Assembly (NCBI GenBank): GCA_014706385.1
Contig: JACGZH010000007.1
Span: forward strand, 751,501-815,500
DNA length: 64,000 nucleotides
From: Phaffia rhodozyma
Lineage: Eukaryota > Basidiomycota > Tremellomycetes > Cystofilobasidiales > Mrakiaceae
Direction of reading: 5' to 3'
The notes under the pieces are model-generated. The model was not told the DNA's origin. It did not search any database and saw nothing but the letters and a program-made list of their open reading frames with translations. Made by a program: the position numbers and the translations under genes. Shown here piece after piece: positions 28,301 to 40,900 of the stretch. Numbering within the stretch: position 1 is the stretch's first letter; every line of letters begins with the position of its first letter.

Positions 28301-30288
28301 TTTCAAGCACCGTGTCTTGAGATTAAACCTAAAAGTGTGCACAACTGACCTGATAATCCTTCAGTAAGATTCCTTCAGTAAATGATTCAGGCTGTTTTTG
28401 GATATATCCTTTCAGTGCTTTCCTTCTTTCCGGATCTGTCTCAACTTTAAGCGCCTGCTCGACATCCACTTCGGCGTGCACAATCCCCAAGGCGCCCTTC
28501 CCATTGCCATTTGCGTTTGGATCAGAACCTTCCTTCTTTGTCTGACTGTTGGTGAATGCGCTCATTGCGAGCTCCAGCTCTGCTCCGACCATCTCACATC
28601 CTTTGAGAACAGCATCAACCTTATGGTAGCCCAACATGAGCTCGATGTAGCTCTCGAATAATCGGGGCGAGACGCCTTTCTTCTTGGTCATCTTGGTTCG
28701 AAGATCGTCGACAGACTCAAATGGTCGAAGGGAAACGATAATAGTTGCTTGGTCCGGGGAGCATGCTGATTAAAATACGGATGATAGCAACCATAGTACA
28801 AATTAGTCGATGGAATACTTATGCGAATGCAAAGAAGTATGTGAAGCCTTATGATCAGACTAAAACATGGAACTCACACGTCACATTCAACAGTTCTTGA
28901 TGATCGCAACTGTTGAACCAGTCCTGATGATCATAAGAGCGGAAAACAAAGGTGAGATACCATCATCCTCACAAAGTCCTAAAGTCAAGAGATATTCTGC
29001 ATACCAACGCGCTCTGCTCTTCTGCATCCTCATCCCTCGTCCATTTCTGCATGCCCCTGCCCTTCCTAGAGCTTCCTCCAAAATCATCATCACTTTCGGC
29101 ATCCGAATCGTCCAACGAAACTCTATTTCTTGAAGATCTACTTGTCGATTGTGATCCAGATTGGATTCTCGCCCCTCCTCCATCGGATACCTTCCTGTTG
29201 GCGTAGATCGCAGATTGTTTCTTCATCGTTGATGACTTTGGTACGTGTCTAATCTCGTCATCGTTTCCACTCAACCCAATCAGGATGTCTGCCGCTTTTG
29301 ATGATTCCATGCCGTTCTCTCTCAGAACGCGTTCGACCCTCTTCTTTGGGATATGCGAAAATATTGAGGCGAATCTATTGATCGAGACAGGATCATCATT
29401 GATGAATTCGGCCATCGTCTCGTTGTCTTCGCCACCGCCATCACTACCGTTCGAGACGATACGTTTCCCCTTAAAATTTGATCCTGAAGGTCGAATGAGA
29501 TCGCTGAGCGCAGGAAAGTCTTCAGTCGCTAGCTCGTCAGAGGATTGGTCGACATCAATCACTTCTCCAGAGTCTCCCAACTTCATTGCGATCACCTTTG
29601 CTCTCACAGCACTTGTTCCTGGTCGAGTGGAAGATGAGGAATGTGCAGGACTGGGTGCGGATGACGAAAACGGATTTGGCTTAGTGGAAGATTCTCTGGA
29701 GGATGTGTTTTGACGCTTGAAAGGACGGGGAATATAATCCTGAGTGTAACTCGCTGGTGTAGAAGAGGAAGAGGAAGCATGTTGGTTGATGATCGAAGGG
29801 GGTTGAGATCGATAGGCTGACGATCTGGGAATAGGCTCGTCATCATCGTAATCCAGAAATCCTTTAGTCTTGACCGGACTACTACTATTTAGTACAAGAA
29901 CGTTTGGTTGATTTCCATTAAGGGAAGAGGAAGACGAGTTTGATTGGGATGGAAAAAACCGTGACGAGTTGTTTTTGGAAGAAACAGCCGGGTTGAATGA
30001 TTGAGAGTCGACGGACGATACACTAGGCGATGAATCTTTTTTCTGTCTAGAGGCCTTGAGACGAGCAAGGGCATCCGCCTATAATTCAGCATGAGAATGT
30101 TCAAAGATAATCATGAGCGTGTGCATATAGTCAATGTAGAACCAGGCTCGACGGAAACAACAAGTAGAAGCTGAAGGGCTACCGATCGGTCGTTTGACAC
30201 AAGCGCCGTTGGGCCAAGAAGGAGAAACAACCGAGCAGGATAGCAAATCAAACAAAGACATCTAGAGAGGACGTACTCTGGAACTCAT
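25377..30288 (-). CDS. FUN30: Fun30/SMARCAD1-type SNF2 chromatin remodeler
   Basis: ATP-dependent remodeler of the Fun30/Fft3/SMARCAD1 (Etl1) subfamily, known for roles in heterochromatin upkeep and DNA-end resection. The start MSSR at 30288 is joined by an intron to [15 protein letters not shown] Ser-rich N-terminal region follows, then a CUE-type ubiquitin-binding helix bundle ([36 protein letters not shown]). The ATPase has [34 protein letters not shown] (Walker A), [23 protein letters not shown], and the Walker B box as [12 protein letters not shown] is typical of this subfamily rather than [69 protein letters not shown] and [25 protein letters not shown] follow. It ends ...[10 protein letters not shown] at 25377. 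There are about fifteen exons and about 1,100 aa. Confidence 0.93.
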
Positions 30289-30981
30289 TTCTCTTAAATA
30301 TTGAAGAGGATTCAATAGTTGAGAAGAATCTGAAATGATACACGCTGGGCGTGTTTCTCAACGTCAGAACAGGAGGTGATAGAGAGAAATTGAATGGCAG
30401 AGTAAGTAATTCTTATTCAATTGTTCTCTATACTGGAGGAAATTTCAGCCTTGTTCTCCTTTGTAAACATCTCTTTCGAAAAGACACTCTATTTCAGACA
30501 AATCATTCTCAATTAATAGAAAAGGGATCATTGAGATGAGACCTGAAAGACAAATTTCGACATCAAGTCACCAGTGTGATCCAGCTTAAGCGGGAATGTG
30601 TTTTATCCGAAAGAAACAGGAGGAAAAGAATATTTCAAAGAAGGATGAAGATCATGAAAGATAGTAAGGAGGGAGCCATCCATTTAAGAGATGTACATGT
30701 TAGAAGAAGGAAACAAAACAAGGAGGCTCCGGTAAAAGAAAATGGCAGAATGATATCAAGTCGATCAAGCACATGTTTGGGAGTAAAAGAATCAGTGAAA
30801 ACTTGGTAAAGAGCGCACCAGATGACGAAAAGAAAAGGAAGGGAAAGAATCGTCTTCAGACGATTAGACCAGAATGTAAGGGAAACAAGAAGGTGGCTCG
30901 AGCAGGGGACAAACAAAGACCCTCGCCATCCTCCAGTAGAAGCAAATTGACGAAGAGAGCGAGAGGACAGTCGACAGAGGC
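30289..30981. other. Intergenic region between FUN30 5' end and PWWP gene 3' end
   Basis: A/G-rich on the plus strand. Short Lys/Arg-rich reading frames here (e.g. 30576-30809) look like composition effects of the purine run rather than genes. Confidence 0.5.
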
Positions 30982-33566
30982 TTAGGAGCTCTCTGCAGGA
31001 GCAGTCTCGTTTACAGCTTCCTCTGGCTTGGCCTCTGTCGTATCCTCGGCGGCCACCTCATCCTTCTTTTCCGTAACAACCGGAACGTCTTCGCTCTCCT
31101 TTGCAGGCTCAGCCTCCTCCACCTTCTCTTGCGCCTCGGGAGCGGCGGAAACAGGCTCCTCATCCTTCATCACAACGTCCGCATCAGTCTTCTCCGTGGC
31201 ATCGGCTTCAACCTCCTTCTCGGCCTCAGGAGCAGCATCTTTCTCCTCGGACGCAGTTTCTTTTGGAGGCGACACAGGCTTGGATTCAGATTCAGGCGCA
31301 GCTGATTTGGACTTCGACTTCGGCTTGTCGTCAGACTTGGATTTGGTCGATTCAGGAGCAGTGGCTTTTTTGCTAGTGGAAGCCCCATTGGTGGGCGTAC
31401 CGGCCTCTTCGGCAGCAGAGCCAGAAGGAAGCTGAGTTTGCCACTTTTTGGCGCGGTGTTGAAGAAGGGATAAAAGTTGGTTGAGATGTTAAACCCATGA
31501 AAATAGATCCAACGATATATATGAGCATACGAACCTTGCCCATCAGCTTGCTCGCTCGCTCCTTGAAGTTGTATTTGGTTTCGTTGGGGATGTTGTCCAA
31601 AGCAGCAATCTTTCGCATAACCTTGCCGATCTTAGAAGTCTATTTAGTTTTCGAATATGTAAACAGTATCGATTGACCCGCAGAAAGAAGGAATAATCTG
31701 TGAGATCTCTCATTCAATGAACAAGTCAATCAAAATGGCATATAGAAAACGTACCTGGAGCTGCTCAACCGTCATCGAGTCATAAGCCTCAATCGTGTTG
31801 AAATATTCGTGGCACTGAGGCATGTCCTTCTCCTGATAAATTGGAAATTGAGATGATAGATACCCCCAAACACGTGTCAAAAAGGGTTTCTCGCGCCGTA
31901 AAACCCGGGAATAGCTGTTTTTGACTTACTTGCGGAGGAAGCTTTCCCAAGAACCCACGCTGAAGCTTGTGTCGCCAATCCTTCACTTTTTGGGCGCTGT
32001 TAACGTGTCGCAAAATACAAATCAAATGGTTAATCAAACTTGCAGGTACCTTTCTGGAGAAGAAGAAAACCACGAACTCGGCCTCAAGAGAGCCTGAAAT
32101 GAGGAGACGCGTTGAGAAAATTATGATAAGAGGAGAAAGAAAAAAAAAGAGATGGATATGAGTAAACCCATTAGAAACCTGGATTTCATCAAAAGAGAAC
32201 CAGAGATGAAGAAACACCTACTCTGATCGTTGGAGACTCCAGCAGATTTCTTGGAAGCGGCCTCCTTTGGCTTGTCGCCCTCGGCTTCATCTTCAGACTC
32301 AAGATTGGCAGCCGACTTTACTTTGCCGTTCTTCTTGGTGTTCTTAGCACTTTTTGGGGTAGCATCAGACTGTGCGTGGGATTGATTGAAAACGGTGATC
32401 AAGGAGAGATGAGACAAAGGTATCGCCAACAAAGAGAAAATGAGAAGTTTTTTATTATTATTATATCTAGAACTGACCTTGGGCTTCTTCTCCACCTTGG
32501 CCTTCTTTGCCTTCTTCTCTCCGTTGGAGGCAGCCTTCTTCCTCTTTCCAGTACTGCTCGGCTCGTCCTCATCGTCATCAAGCTCATCCAAATTCTCATT
32601 ATACATCTTGGCCTGCCTGGAAAGTTCATCCTGCTCGGCCTCCCAATCGGTCGGATCGCCAGCAACTTTGTATCCTTCGAGAAGCTCGCCTGCCTTCTTA
32701 TTGGCTGAGTTGACGTACTCTTTGATGGCGGCGGAGGTGAGGTGAGAGAGATCTCGGCCTTGAGCCCAGGAGCTAAAGTGGATGGAAGATAAAGTCGCGT
32801 GGCGGGAGACAGTTCAAGAAGATTGACAAGGGAAAGACGGTTGTTGTTTTTTTTTTTTGAAGAGAAGAAAAGAGGTAATGAGACATCAGTAACGCGCTTT
32901 AACAGCTGGTACAGATGTATGAATGAACGGGTAGATTCTTAATTAGGATGAGAAAAGGCAGGTAGAAATGCACGCACTGATCTCCCTTAGGAAAGAACCG
33001 GATACACCAGAACTGACCCTTAGACGGCCTTTCTCGCTTCACGTCATCTCCGATGGAGTCGTCCGAAACAATCTACACCAATCCATTGGCAGAGGAAAAA
33101 CGGAAGTGAGCGATGACTGAGTGAATATCATGAAAAAGGCGGCAATGTCTCGTTCGACGCGTTTGACTTGGGCCAGAATCGAGCATCAATTAGTTCGCGT
33201 ATGAGAAAGAGAAGAGACATGTACAAACCTTTCCTGGCCATGCTGGATAGCCTCTCATCTTGCAGAGAACGGTGTCTCCGACTTCGAACTTAGTGTCATC
33301 GATTGAGTGATTCACCCATCCACCAAAAGTTCCACCAGAATGATAAGTATAGGATACAAGAGAATTGAAGTTGTGAAGCGATGATCGGTTGAAATACCGA
33401 TGAGCCCCGTTTGTAACAAAGATAATGGAAGGAAGAGAAGTGAAAAAAGTGAGAAGAAGGAAGACATGTTGAACCACGAGCAGGCAGTAGATCAGAACGC
33501 GACACGTACCTTGCTTCCTTCGGTCTTCTTTACAGAAGAACCCTTTTTGCTAGCTGGACCGGCCAT
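30982..33566 (-). CDS. PWWP-domain chromatin protein with an IBD/TFIIS-N-like helical domain
   Basis: Probable nucleosome-reading protein. The start MAGPASKKGSSVKKTEGSK at 33566 is followed after an intron by the PWWP module: TKFEVGDTVLCKMRGYPAWPGK (PWWP core as PAWP), then QFWCIRFFPKGDYSWA. The aromatic cage residues of a methyl-lysine reader are likely present (Tyr, Trp, Phe), as in H3K36me readers. A Lys-rich linker (KRKKAASNGEKKAKKAKVEKK) follows. Then comes a helical segment AQKVKDWRHKLQRGFLGKLPPQ...FNTIEAYDSMTVEQLQTSKIGKVMRKIAAL...YNFKERASKLMGKW, which resembles the integrase-binding/TFIIS N-terminal fold of LEDGF/HRP2. The C-terminal 150 residues are a Glu/Ala/Lys/Pro tail. Fission yeast Pdp3 is the nearest functional analogue I can name; orthology is not proven. 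It is head-to-head with RRP40. Confidence 0.8.
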
Positions 33567-33979
33567 GGTTCTTTTGATGTGATGTGTGTTATAGATGTAG
33601 GCTGATAAAGAGGAAGAGAAAGGTAGACAAAGGAGAAGACTATCAAGGATGATGAGAGAGGGAGAAAAGGATGGATGATGTTGAAGGTGGTCGCGTTCGA
33701 CTAAAACCTACCTTGTCCATACGCGACCGCAAAAGGGTTACGAACAGACAATCGATCTGAAACCTTTATTGAGCCTGATATGAGCATAGGCCAGAAAGCC
33801 ACTGATGATGGCGTCAGCCTCGGATTAGCTACTGAAGTATATGATCATAACCCTAGCAGCTTGAAGTAACCAAGCTTACTGCAGCTCAAACGCTGGCTTA
33901 AACAGCTTTTTTATCAGGACTCAGGGTGGTAAATCTCTTGAAAGGCCTACCCTCCGACTGTTTCATAGACTCAATACCC
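33567..33979. promoter_or_regulatory. Bidirectional promoter region PWWP gene / RRP40
   Basis: 413 bp between divergent starts. No TATA box or repeat stands out, and no gene is seen. Confidence 0.45.
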
Positions 33980-35020
33980 ATGACATCTCTCCAAATCCTT
34001 CTTCCAGGAGATACCTTACCGGTAGCTTCCTCCTCTATCAGCAAACTTGGTCCTGGAACTCTTCAAACATCAGCTCGGTTCTCATCAACTGCCTCTTCGA
34101 GTTCGTCCACGAACCAGCTTCTGATTGCCACAAAGGCAGGTCAGTTTGGATCAGACAAAACAGGAAAGAGAATTTATGTGGAAGGAAGGGGAAAACGCGT
34201 AAGTCTTTCAGCCTCGATAGCCTGCCTGGTGCTGGAGAATGCATCTCTAAAAAACTAGGTTCCTGTCTGTACTATGGTTCAGTACGTGCCTGCGTCCCAG
34301 GAGTCAGTCATCGGGACCGTCATTGCCCGTCATGGTGAAGGTTATCGAGTAGATATCGGCTCTGCCCACCACGCTTCTCTAGATGCTCTAGCGTTTGAAG
34401 GTGCTACTAAGCGAAACAAGCCTAACCTCAAGGTGATCCTTCCACTAATCTGTGCTCATATCCCTAATTGATCTGGAATGATTGAGCAAGTTCGACTGAC
34501 AATCTTGCACTCTGACGTTGTTCGCGTAACCGAACATGATTGCACCAGGTTGGATCCCTGGTGTATGCTCGGATATCATTGGCGAACAGAGATATGGAGC
34601 CTGAGTTGGAGTGTTTTGATGCGACCACCAGAAAATCTGACGGGTTTGGCGAGTTGAAGGAAGGTATGACGGTCACTTGTTCTCTTCAGATGTCCAGAAG
34701 GTTTGTATAGTTCTTCTTCTTCTTTGCAGTCAGTTTGAACCAGACATAATAAACATCTTTTACTTTTGTCTTCTTATTTATTTGTTATTTATTGAATGTA
34801 CAGGCTGTTGGTTCCATCCTATCCTCTCCTCAGATCTCTTTCCTCGCGAGTTGCCTTCGAGTGCGCCATCGGAACGAACGCTCAAGTCTGGATTAAAGCT
34901 GGATCAATAAAGGGAGCGATAGCAGTCGGTCGAGCTATCCAGGAGGTTGATAGCGGGCGGTTAGATGTAGAGTCTGTGGCTCAGTGGGTCGATACGCTGG
35001 AAAGTCTTCAAAATGAATAA
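33980..35020 (+). CDS. RRP40: Exosome complex RNA-binding cap subunit Rrp40 (EXOSC3)
   Basis: S1/KH cap subunit of the RNA exosome, guiding RNA into the core for 3'-5' processing and decay. The start MTSLQILLPGDTLP at 33980 matches the family's PGD opening. After a Ser-rich stretch come IYVEGRGKRVPVCTMVQYVPASQESVIGTVIARHGEGYRVDIGSAHHASLDALAFEGATKRNKPNLKVGSLVYARIS, the N-terminal/S1 region. CFDATTRKSDGFGELKEGMTVTCSL leads into the KH part LLVPSYPLLRSLSSRVAFECAIGTNAQVWIKA, where GTNAQVWIK corresponds to the NGRIWVK-type Rrp40 signature. It stops at 35018-35020. There are four exons and about 260 aa, the usual size. Confidence 0.92.
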
Positions 35021-35190
35021 GCCGTTTGAATTTAGATCAAGGTATGAATGTCCCTCTTCGTTTATCAATGACTATCTACCTAGTTCTCTGATCCCTTGAT
35101 TCTTTCTTTCTGTCTGTCCCTCTCCGGTATCTTATGCTAGGCTTGATGTACGATTATAAACATGATGAAATGCACCTGACGAAGACCACT

Positions 35191-35742
35191 CTAAGACAAC
35201 AGGTTTTTGAGCGCAAACGTTGTAACAGTAAAGAATACATAACCAGCAGATGTAACGGCCAGGATCGGTCTCTCATGTGTCTGTTTCCTATCACTGTTCG
35301 TTCAGGAGTGTGATATATGAAGAAAGAGGACGAGGACAGAAGGCAACAGAGATCAACATGACGCCAAAGACGTGTTAGGAAAATAACAAACAACATCATA
35401 TCCTTCTTCCTCATCGGAATCTCCAGCAACAGAAGTGATGTTCGGGATTTCAAGATATTGCTCGTTCCATACCGAGCTTTCCAAGTGATGTTACCGATGA
35501 GTTATGAGATGATCCGCTTGTTGTAGCAGATTGAGCAGAGCAGAGCATCGGGGTTTCCAATTATGAACAGAACTATAAGTAAGATCAAAAGATCAAACGA
35601 TCAAAGCGATATCCATAGGACGCTCACTACCTTTGATCGAAGGCGTCTTTCCGGAGACTGAGGAGCTCAGCGGAGCATGGCGGTGGTTACACGTGATGAC
35701 CGTAACCAAGCGCACACGATCCGACGATCCGATTTTTTCCAT
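35191..35742 (-). CDS. Candidate small single-pass membrane protein, unrecognised, spliced
   Basis: Proposed from splice and frame evidence only. A first exon starting at ATG 35742 (MEKIGSSDRVRLVTV...SSSVSGKTPSIK) ends at a GTAGTGAGCG donor near 35631. A middle exon on the minus strand (about 35408-35485) reads SVWNEQYLEIPNITSVAGDS followed by DEEEGYDV, strongly acidic and protein-like. It joins in phase 0 through a GTTTGTTA donor and an AAACAG acceptor to THERPILAVTSAGYVFF followed by TVTTFALKNLLS, one hydrophobic helix with the stop at 35191-35193. The first junction does not resolve to a single phase, so the N-terminus is unsure. The layout (acidic soluble part, C-terminal helix) suggests a tail-anchored protein. 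I do not recognise the family. It would be divergent from the Ups-like gene, 134 bp start to start. Confidence 0.4.
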
Positions 35743-35875
35743 GCTCTTTTCGTCAGCGCCTTCATTTCAACTCTTTGCGCCTTTCTCCCCTTCTCTCTTC
35801 TTTCCTTTCTTCTTACGATCGGATAACTTTTCGTTTCTTCTCCTTCTTTGTCTTATTTCCTTCTTCCTTGAAACC

Positions 35876-37106
35876 ATGGTTCAAATATTCTCTCAGGCTT
35901 TCAGCTTCCCGTAAGTGTTTTGGTCTTATCTTGAACCTGTTGTTCCTCTGGCTTGTTTTCTTTTGTCTTTCTATTCTTGCCTTTCTCTTTATATAGTTGA
36001 CACTTGTCGGGCCACCACTCGACCACTAACGTTTCTCAATGTTCTCTATGCTCACCTGTGTCTTTGAATTGGCATCACATATCACCCGAATAATAGCCAC
36101 GAGTGGTCCAAGGTTGTATCTGGTGTGTGGCAAAAGTATCCAAACCCGGCAACGGCCCATGTTATCAGTGTGGATACGATTGGCCGGACGGTGGATCCTG
36201 CCACCGGCGTTGTGCGGACGTGAGTTAACCCTCTCTTCCCCTCTGCTCTTCCCCTCTTTCCTCTTTGTACCGAATCGTTTGCCACAATGGTGTCAATCTT
36301 TGCATGCATTCAAGCTGTAATAACTAATGCCTCATCTCATATGTCTATGGTTTGGTCTACTTAGGGAACGCGTTATAGGGTGCAAACAAAGCGCACCGGT
36401 GAGTAATTGATCTTCTGTTCCGTCTCCGTCCCGTCCTCTCGTAACGTTCGCTTTCGGCCGGATTGCTCACGATGTTACATCCAACTTTCTTTCTCATTCT
36501 AATCATCAGAGATGGGCTATCAAGGTATGATACTTTACGAAATATCAATTTTGTCTACTAGATATAACAATCTAACCTATCAACCGATTGCTTTTTGCCT
36601 TGGCGTTTGGCCCATCGCAGATGTTAGGTGGAACTGAGGATGCATACGTTCGAGAGGTCTCGTTCGTAGACCCGGTGTCGCAAAAGATGACGATGTTCTC
36701 TGTCAATCTATCCTTGTCCCGTACGTCCGTGGTTCCATCTGCATTTCTTTTATCTGATTCATCTACTCCTTGTGTTATGCATATACCTTGGCCGATCAAA
36801 TTGGATAGAGTCTGATATTGATTCTATTGGCCTGTCCATCCACTGTTATGTCCCGCTCAACATACAGAATACCTTACTGTACTTGAATCCATCACCTACT
36901 CTCCTTCCCATTCCTCTCCAAAATCATCAACGCTCTTCTCCCAGACGGCAGAGATCTCTGCTCGAGGTTCTCTATGGAAATCTGTGGCCGACAAGCTAGA
37001 GACTGTGTCGCTGGAACGATTCGTCGCCAATGCAGCACTAGGAAAGGAAGGATTCGAAGGCGTGCTCAGCAAACTGTGGGAGAAGAAGGATACCGAGAGC
37101 AGTTAA
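35876..37106 (+). CDS. PRELI/MSF1-domain (Ups family) mitochondrial lipid-transfer protein
   Basis: Intermembrane-space phospholipid shuttle of the Ups1/Ups2-PRELID group, which works with Mdm35 to carry phosphatidic acid or phosphatidylserine between mitochondrial membranes. The start MVQIFSQAFSFP at 35876 is followed by introns and HEWSKVVSGVWQKYPNPATAHVISVDTIGRTVDPATGVVRTERVIGCKQSAPRW, the PRELI core (xxWxxVxxAxWxKYPNP...DVxxR). Then come IKMLGGTEDAYVREVSFVDPVSQKMTMFSVNLSL and YLTVLESITYSPS, then SLWKSVADKLETVSLERFVANAALGKEGFEGVLSKLWEKK, the C-terminal amphipathic helices. It stops at 37104-37106, with about six exons. Whether it is the Ups1 or the Ups2/Ups3 type cannot be decided by eye. 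Confidence 0.88.
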
Positions 37107-37949
37107 AAGCCGATTGCTCCGGTATCCTCTTACCTTGGTATACGATCTGGTCAGATAGAGCTCGCTGTGTCCATAAGTGATGAGAGGAGACAAGGGCCGC
37201 TCGAGTAGAGCCTTCGACCCTAATCATCCACCTCCTTTTCGGTCCCCTCCATCCTCTCATCCTGATTCCTTACCACCCTATCTCTTCATTCTCCTCTTTC
37301 CTTTTCCTTCCACTTTTCTTTTTGGGTCTTTCTTGTTGTTATCCTCTATCTGCTCTTTCACCACTTTTCTTTTTCCTTGTCTTCTTATCTGTCTCTTTCG
37401 ATTTCTTGTTCTACATGTCCGGCCCCCCCAAAAACACCGCGGCGACCTAGCCGCCTCTTCTACAAATCATAGATCTAGAGAACACGGCGATTCCTTTGCC
37501 GTCTTGCCTTTCTACAGTCTTGCCTTCTCTCCCTATTCTTCCAATTGTGTAAATAACTAAGGGCCCCCTCTTGCCTTGCTTCATCTGCCTCACAATTCTA
37601 TTCTGTTTTGTTCTCATTTACCCCATTCCTCCTCAATTTCCGTCTAGCCGTATCGATACATTATAAACATACCATCATGAATTTGTTTTGTTCCTGCATT
37701 GTTTGATTTGATCGACACTACTTAAGTAGATGAACAAAGACGTAGAACAAAGTCAATTTTTACAGATTTAGTCATTAAACGTTTCATTTTAGGTAACGTA
37801 CGGTTCATCGGCTTTCATTATTGCCGGTCCAGCATTTCGGATAATAACCCAGTGTCTCTAATCCTGGATCGCCAATCATACACACATCTTTTGATTTTCT
37901 ACGGTCGACACTCATAGATAGTTTGGATACGAAAGAAACCGCTCAGGAA
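37107..37949. other. Intergenic region between Ups-like gene and GNPAT-like gene
   Basis: Pyrimidine-rich 3' flank (37230-37420 is mainly C/T), then a promoter stretch. No gene is supported; the frame at 37177-37560 is a composition effect. Confidence 0.5.
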
Positions 37950-40900
37950 ATGACGACGTCTCTTCCTAAACCGACATTGGACCCGATTTATTTTGACGTT
38001 CAGGACAGTGAGCACCCAGTGAAGGATCTTTTGTGGGTATCTTCTTGACGATCGTCCCTTCGCTCTTCTACAACGCAAGCTGTTTGGACGAGTTTAAACT
38101 CATATTCAGAATGATGACCGGACGGTCACTTCTTCCGGATGTCTTGGGGCTTCATTTCTAGTGAGAAGTATGAGAGTTCCGTTACGTCGGATCCGATAGC
38201 TTTTCTCAGACAGCTTGATGATGCCGTTGCCGGAAGACGATGGAGATCCTACGAGAACGTGAGGTCTATTTCCTTCTTGAATTATTTCTTGATAGAGGTC
38301 ATAATCCTTTGTGAAGTAACCGCTGGATTATGGGAACCAAATCTTGTCTAGCCTCTAGGAGCATCAGTTGAGCCTACTTTAATCTCCTCACAAGCCGCCT
38401 CTCCTCTAATGTTGTGTAACTAATTGAGGATTATCTCCATAATCAGATTCTATATCCAGGTTACTATGCATCTATCATGGCCGATCTCTTGACATCGCCC
38501 TATGTTAGATCGAGGATCAAAGTACTGGCTCGAAGGAAAGTACAAGAAATGAAACTTCGACCGGGTCAAGACAAGGAAAAGCTAGAGGAGAAGGCCACAT
38601 TGGCATTGAATGAAGTAACGAAGAAGATGGCGGGTGAGCTAGTAGCAAAAGTAGAGAATCCTCGGTTGATCAGGTGCGCGCTCCTCCTTTCTCCTCATAG
38701 AATCTAGAAAACTTGAAATCCTTTCTTACTCTGCGTATCATCGTTCTCCGTTTATTTGTCTTGTATGCTCCCTTGACTGACCCGTCTATCTTAGAGTCTA
38801 CGGTGCCGTTCTACAAAAAATGTTGGCTAGATTATACCAGTCTGGAATTCATGTAAACGTTGAAGAACTAGTAAAAGTTAGTAATGTTCATTCTTCCCGG
38901 ACGTTCCTTAATTCAAGTGATCATTGTCCTGACACATGTTCCTTCAAAATATTAAGCTTAGGGAGGTGGCCGCTGTTGCAGCAAAGAACAAGCGGGCCAT
39001 CATCTTCTTGCCATGTCACAAGTCACACATCGATTATCTGTTGATCTCATGGCTGTTAGGATCCTTTTTTCCTTCTTTGAGCCATATGATCGTTTGGCTG
39101 AAATATTTTGTCGTGGACAACATAGATGCTTTCGTATAGGGTTGGCACTTCCGCACATAGTAGTGAGTGACTTATATGTAATCGACCGATGCATAAACCC
39201 AAAGCTGATTTTCCATCTCTGTCTGGTTTGGTCCTTTTTGAGGCGGGAAACAATCTGAATCTTCCAGTGGTAGGTCCACTTCTGCGCAGAGGGGGAGCAA
39301 TGTTTATCCGAAGAAGCTGGGGAGATGACGAGCTCTATCCCGTTGTAGCAAAGTGAGTGTTTCTTCTGTATTCCTCTTCCCGATATCATAGCTCGCAATG
39401 AGATCCAGATGGATGTTAACTGGATGAAACGATGATGGACGTGTTGAACAGAGAATACATCTCGCTTCTTCTTGAGCGTGGGCATAATCTGGAATGTTTC
39501 ATCGAAGGGACCCGTTCTCGAAGTGGAAAGTTACTTCCTCCAAAATTTGGAATTCTAAAGGTAAATGTTCTCTTTCCTGTACATAGCTGCTGATACTTCT
39601 ACAACATCATAGACTGAAACTGCGACTCTACACTTCAAAGGATATTTTGAATGCTGTTATTTCTGGTAAGCAGTATTCTTCGATCTTTCTGTCCTATACC
39701 GTGAAGATATTTAGGCTATACCTGTATATAGATCGTACGACGGATGTCCTCTTGGCGCCGGTTAGCATCCAGTACGACAAAGTAATCGAGAGCAGAAGTT
39801 ATGTGGTAAGTAGATTTGCTCATCCGACTCTCATTCGATAGAGTGCTCACAGATCTTATTGATAAAAAATTGAAAGGAGGAAATGATGGGCATTCCCAAA
39901 CAGCCTGAATCGCTCTCCGGTCTACTTTCGTCCTCCTCTGTTCTCGGCCTCAAACTTGGTAGAATTGACGTTCGGTTTCAAACACCTTACTCGTTAAAGG
40001 AAACTATGGCCGAGCAAACAGCGCGAAGGTTGACGGCTGTGCATGAAGGAAAGACTGAGACATTCGATATCAAGCGCAATGAAGCGGACAAGATGGTTTT
40101 CCTTCGTTATCTGGGGTTCAAAGTGCTTTCGGACATAAACGGTAAGAAAGCGCGAAATACACATACAATCTCTGATACTGTAATTAACGATTAGCAGTCT
40201 TTCGGTCATGCTCACTAAATATATCTGGTAATGATCTGGCTTGATACAGCTGCGAGTGTCGCTATGCCATCTGCTTTAGTCGCAACCGCGCTACTTACAT
40301 TGAGAACAACTCGGGTAAGTCGACCGAGAGGCACATCAATTCATATGCCAATTGGTCAAATCTGCTTGGAGATGGCTAGCAATCGATTCGACCACTATCT
40401 TATCCTTCCTTTCTCATTACCCTCGGTTCGATCTTCTCTTTTCTTGACAGGGTGTGTCGACTAAAGATCTCATACGGAGGGTTGAATGGCTTATTGCTGC
40501 CATTATTCGGCGGGGCGGCCGTGTAGTCCATTTTGGAGGAAAGACTGTGCCCGAGATGGTTAACAGGTATGCTATCGTCATCGCTTTTCATCTGCTTGTG
40601 CTCTGTGTTGTCTCTAATCTTCCTGTTTGACCCGCGCGCACATGTTTCAGAACTCTACAGGTCATGAAAGATGTGATCGGAAAGAAACCATCAAACGAAG
40701 TGATAGATGATACGGTATTTCCTTTGAAACCGTTCGAGCTATCTCTATACAGAAACCAGACGTTACATTTGTTCGTCAGCGAATGTGAGTTTTGACATAC
40801 GTCTTTCTTGCATGTGTCTGAGGAAGGTCAACTGTTCTGATTTTATGTATGCGATCCATCGAAACACAGGTCTGTTCTCGGCTACACTGTACCTTCAAGT

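Noticed and set aside
30576..30809. Lys/Arg-rich plus-strand frame in the FUN30-PWWP interval
   Set aside because: Purine-rich composition gives Lys/Arg/Glu codons; no splice-linked continuation or conserved motif.
35690..35695. CACGTG as another promoter E-box
   Set aside because: It lies within the proposed first exon of the small membrane protein (reading ITCN on the minus strand), so it may be coding rather than regulatory.
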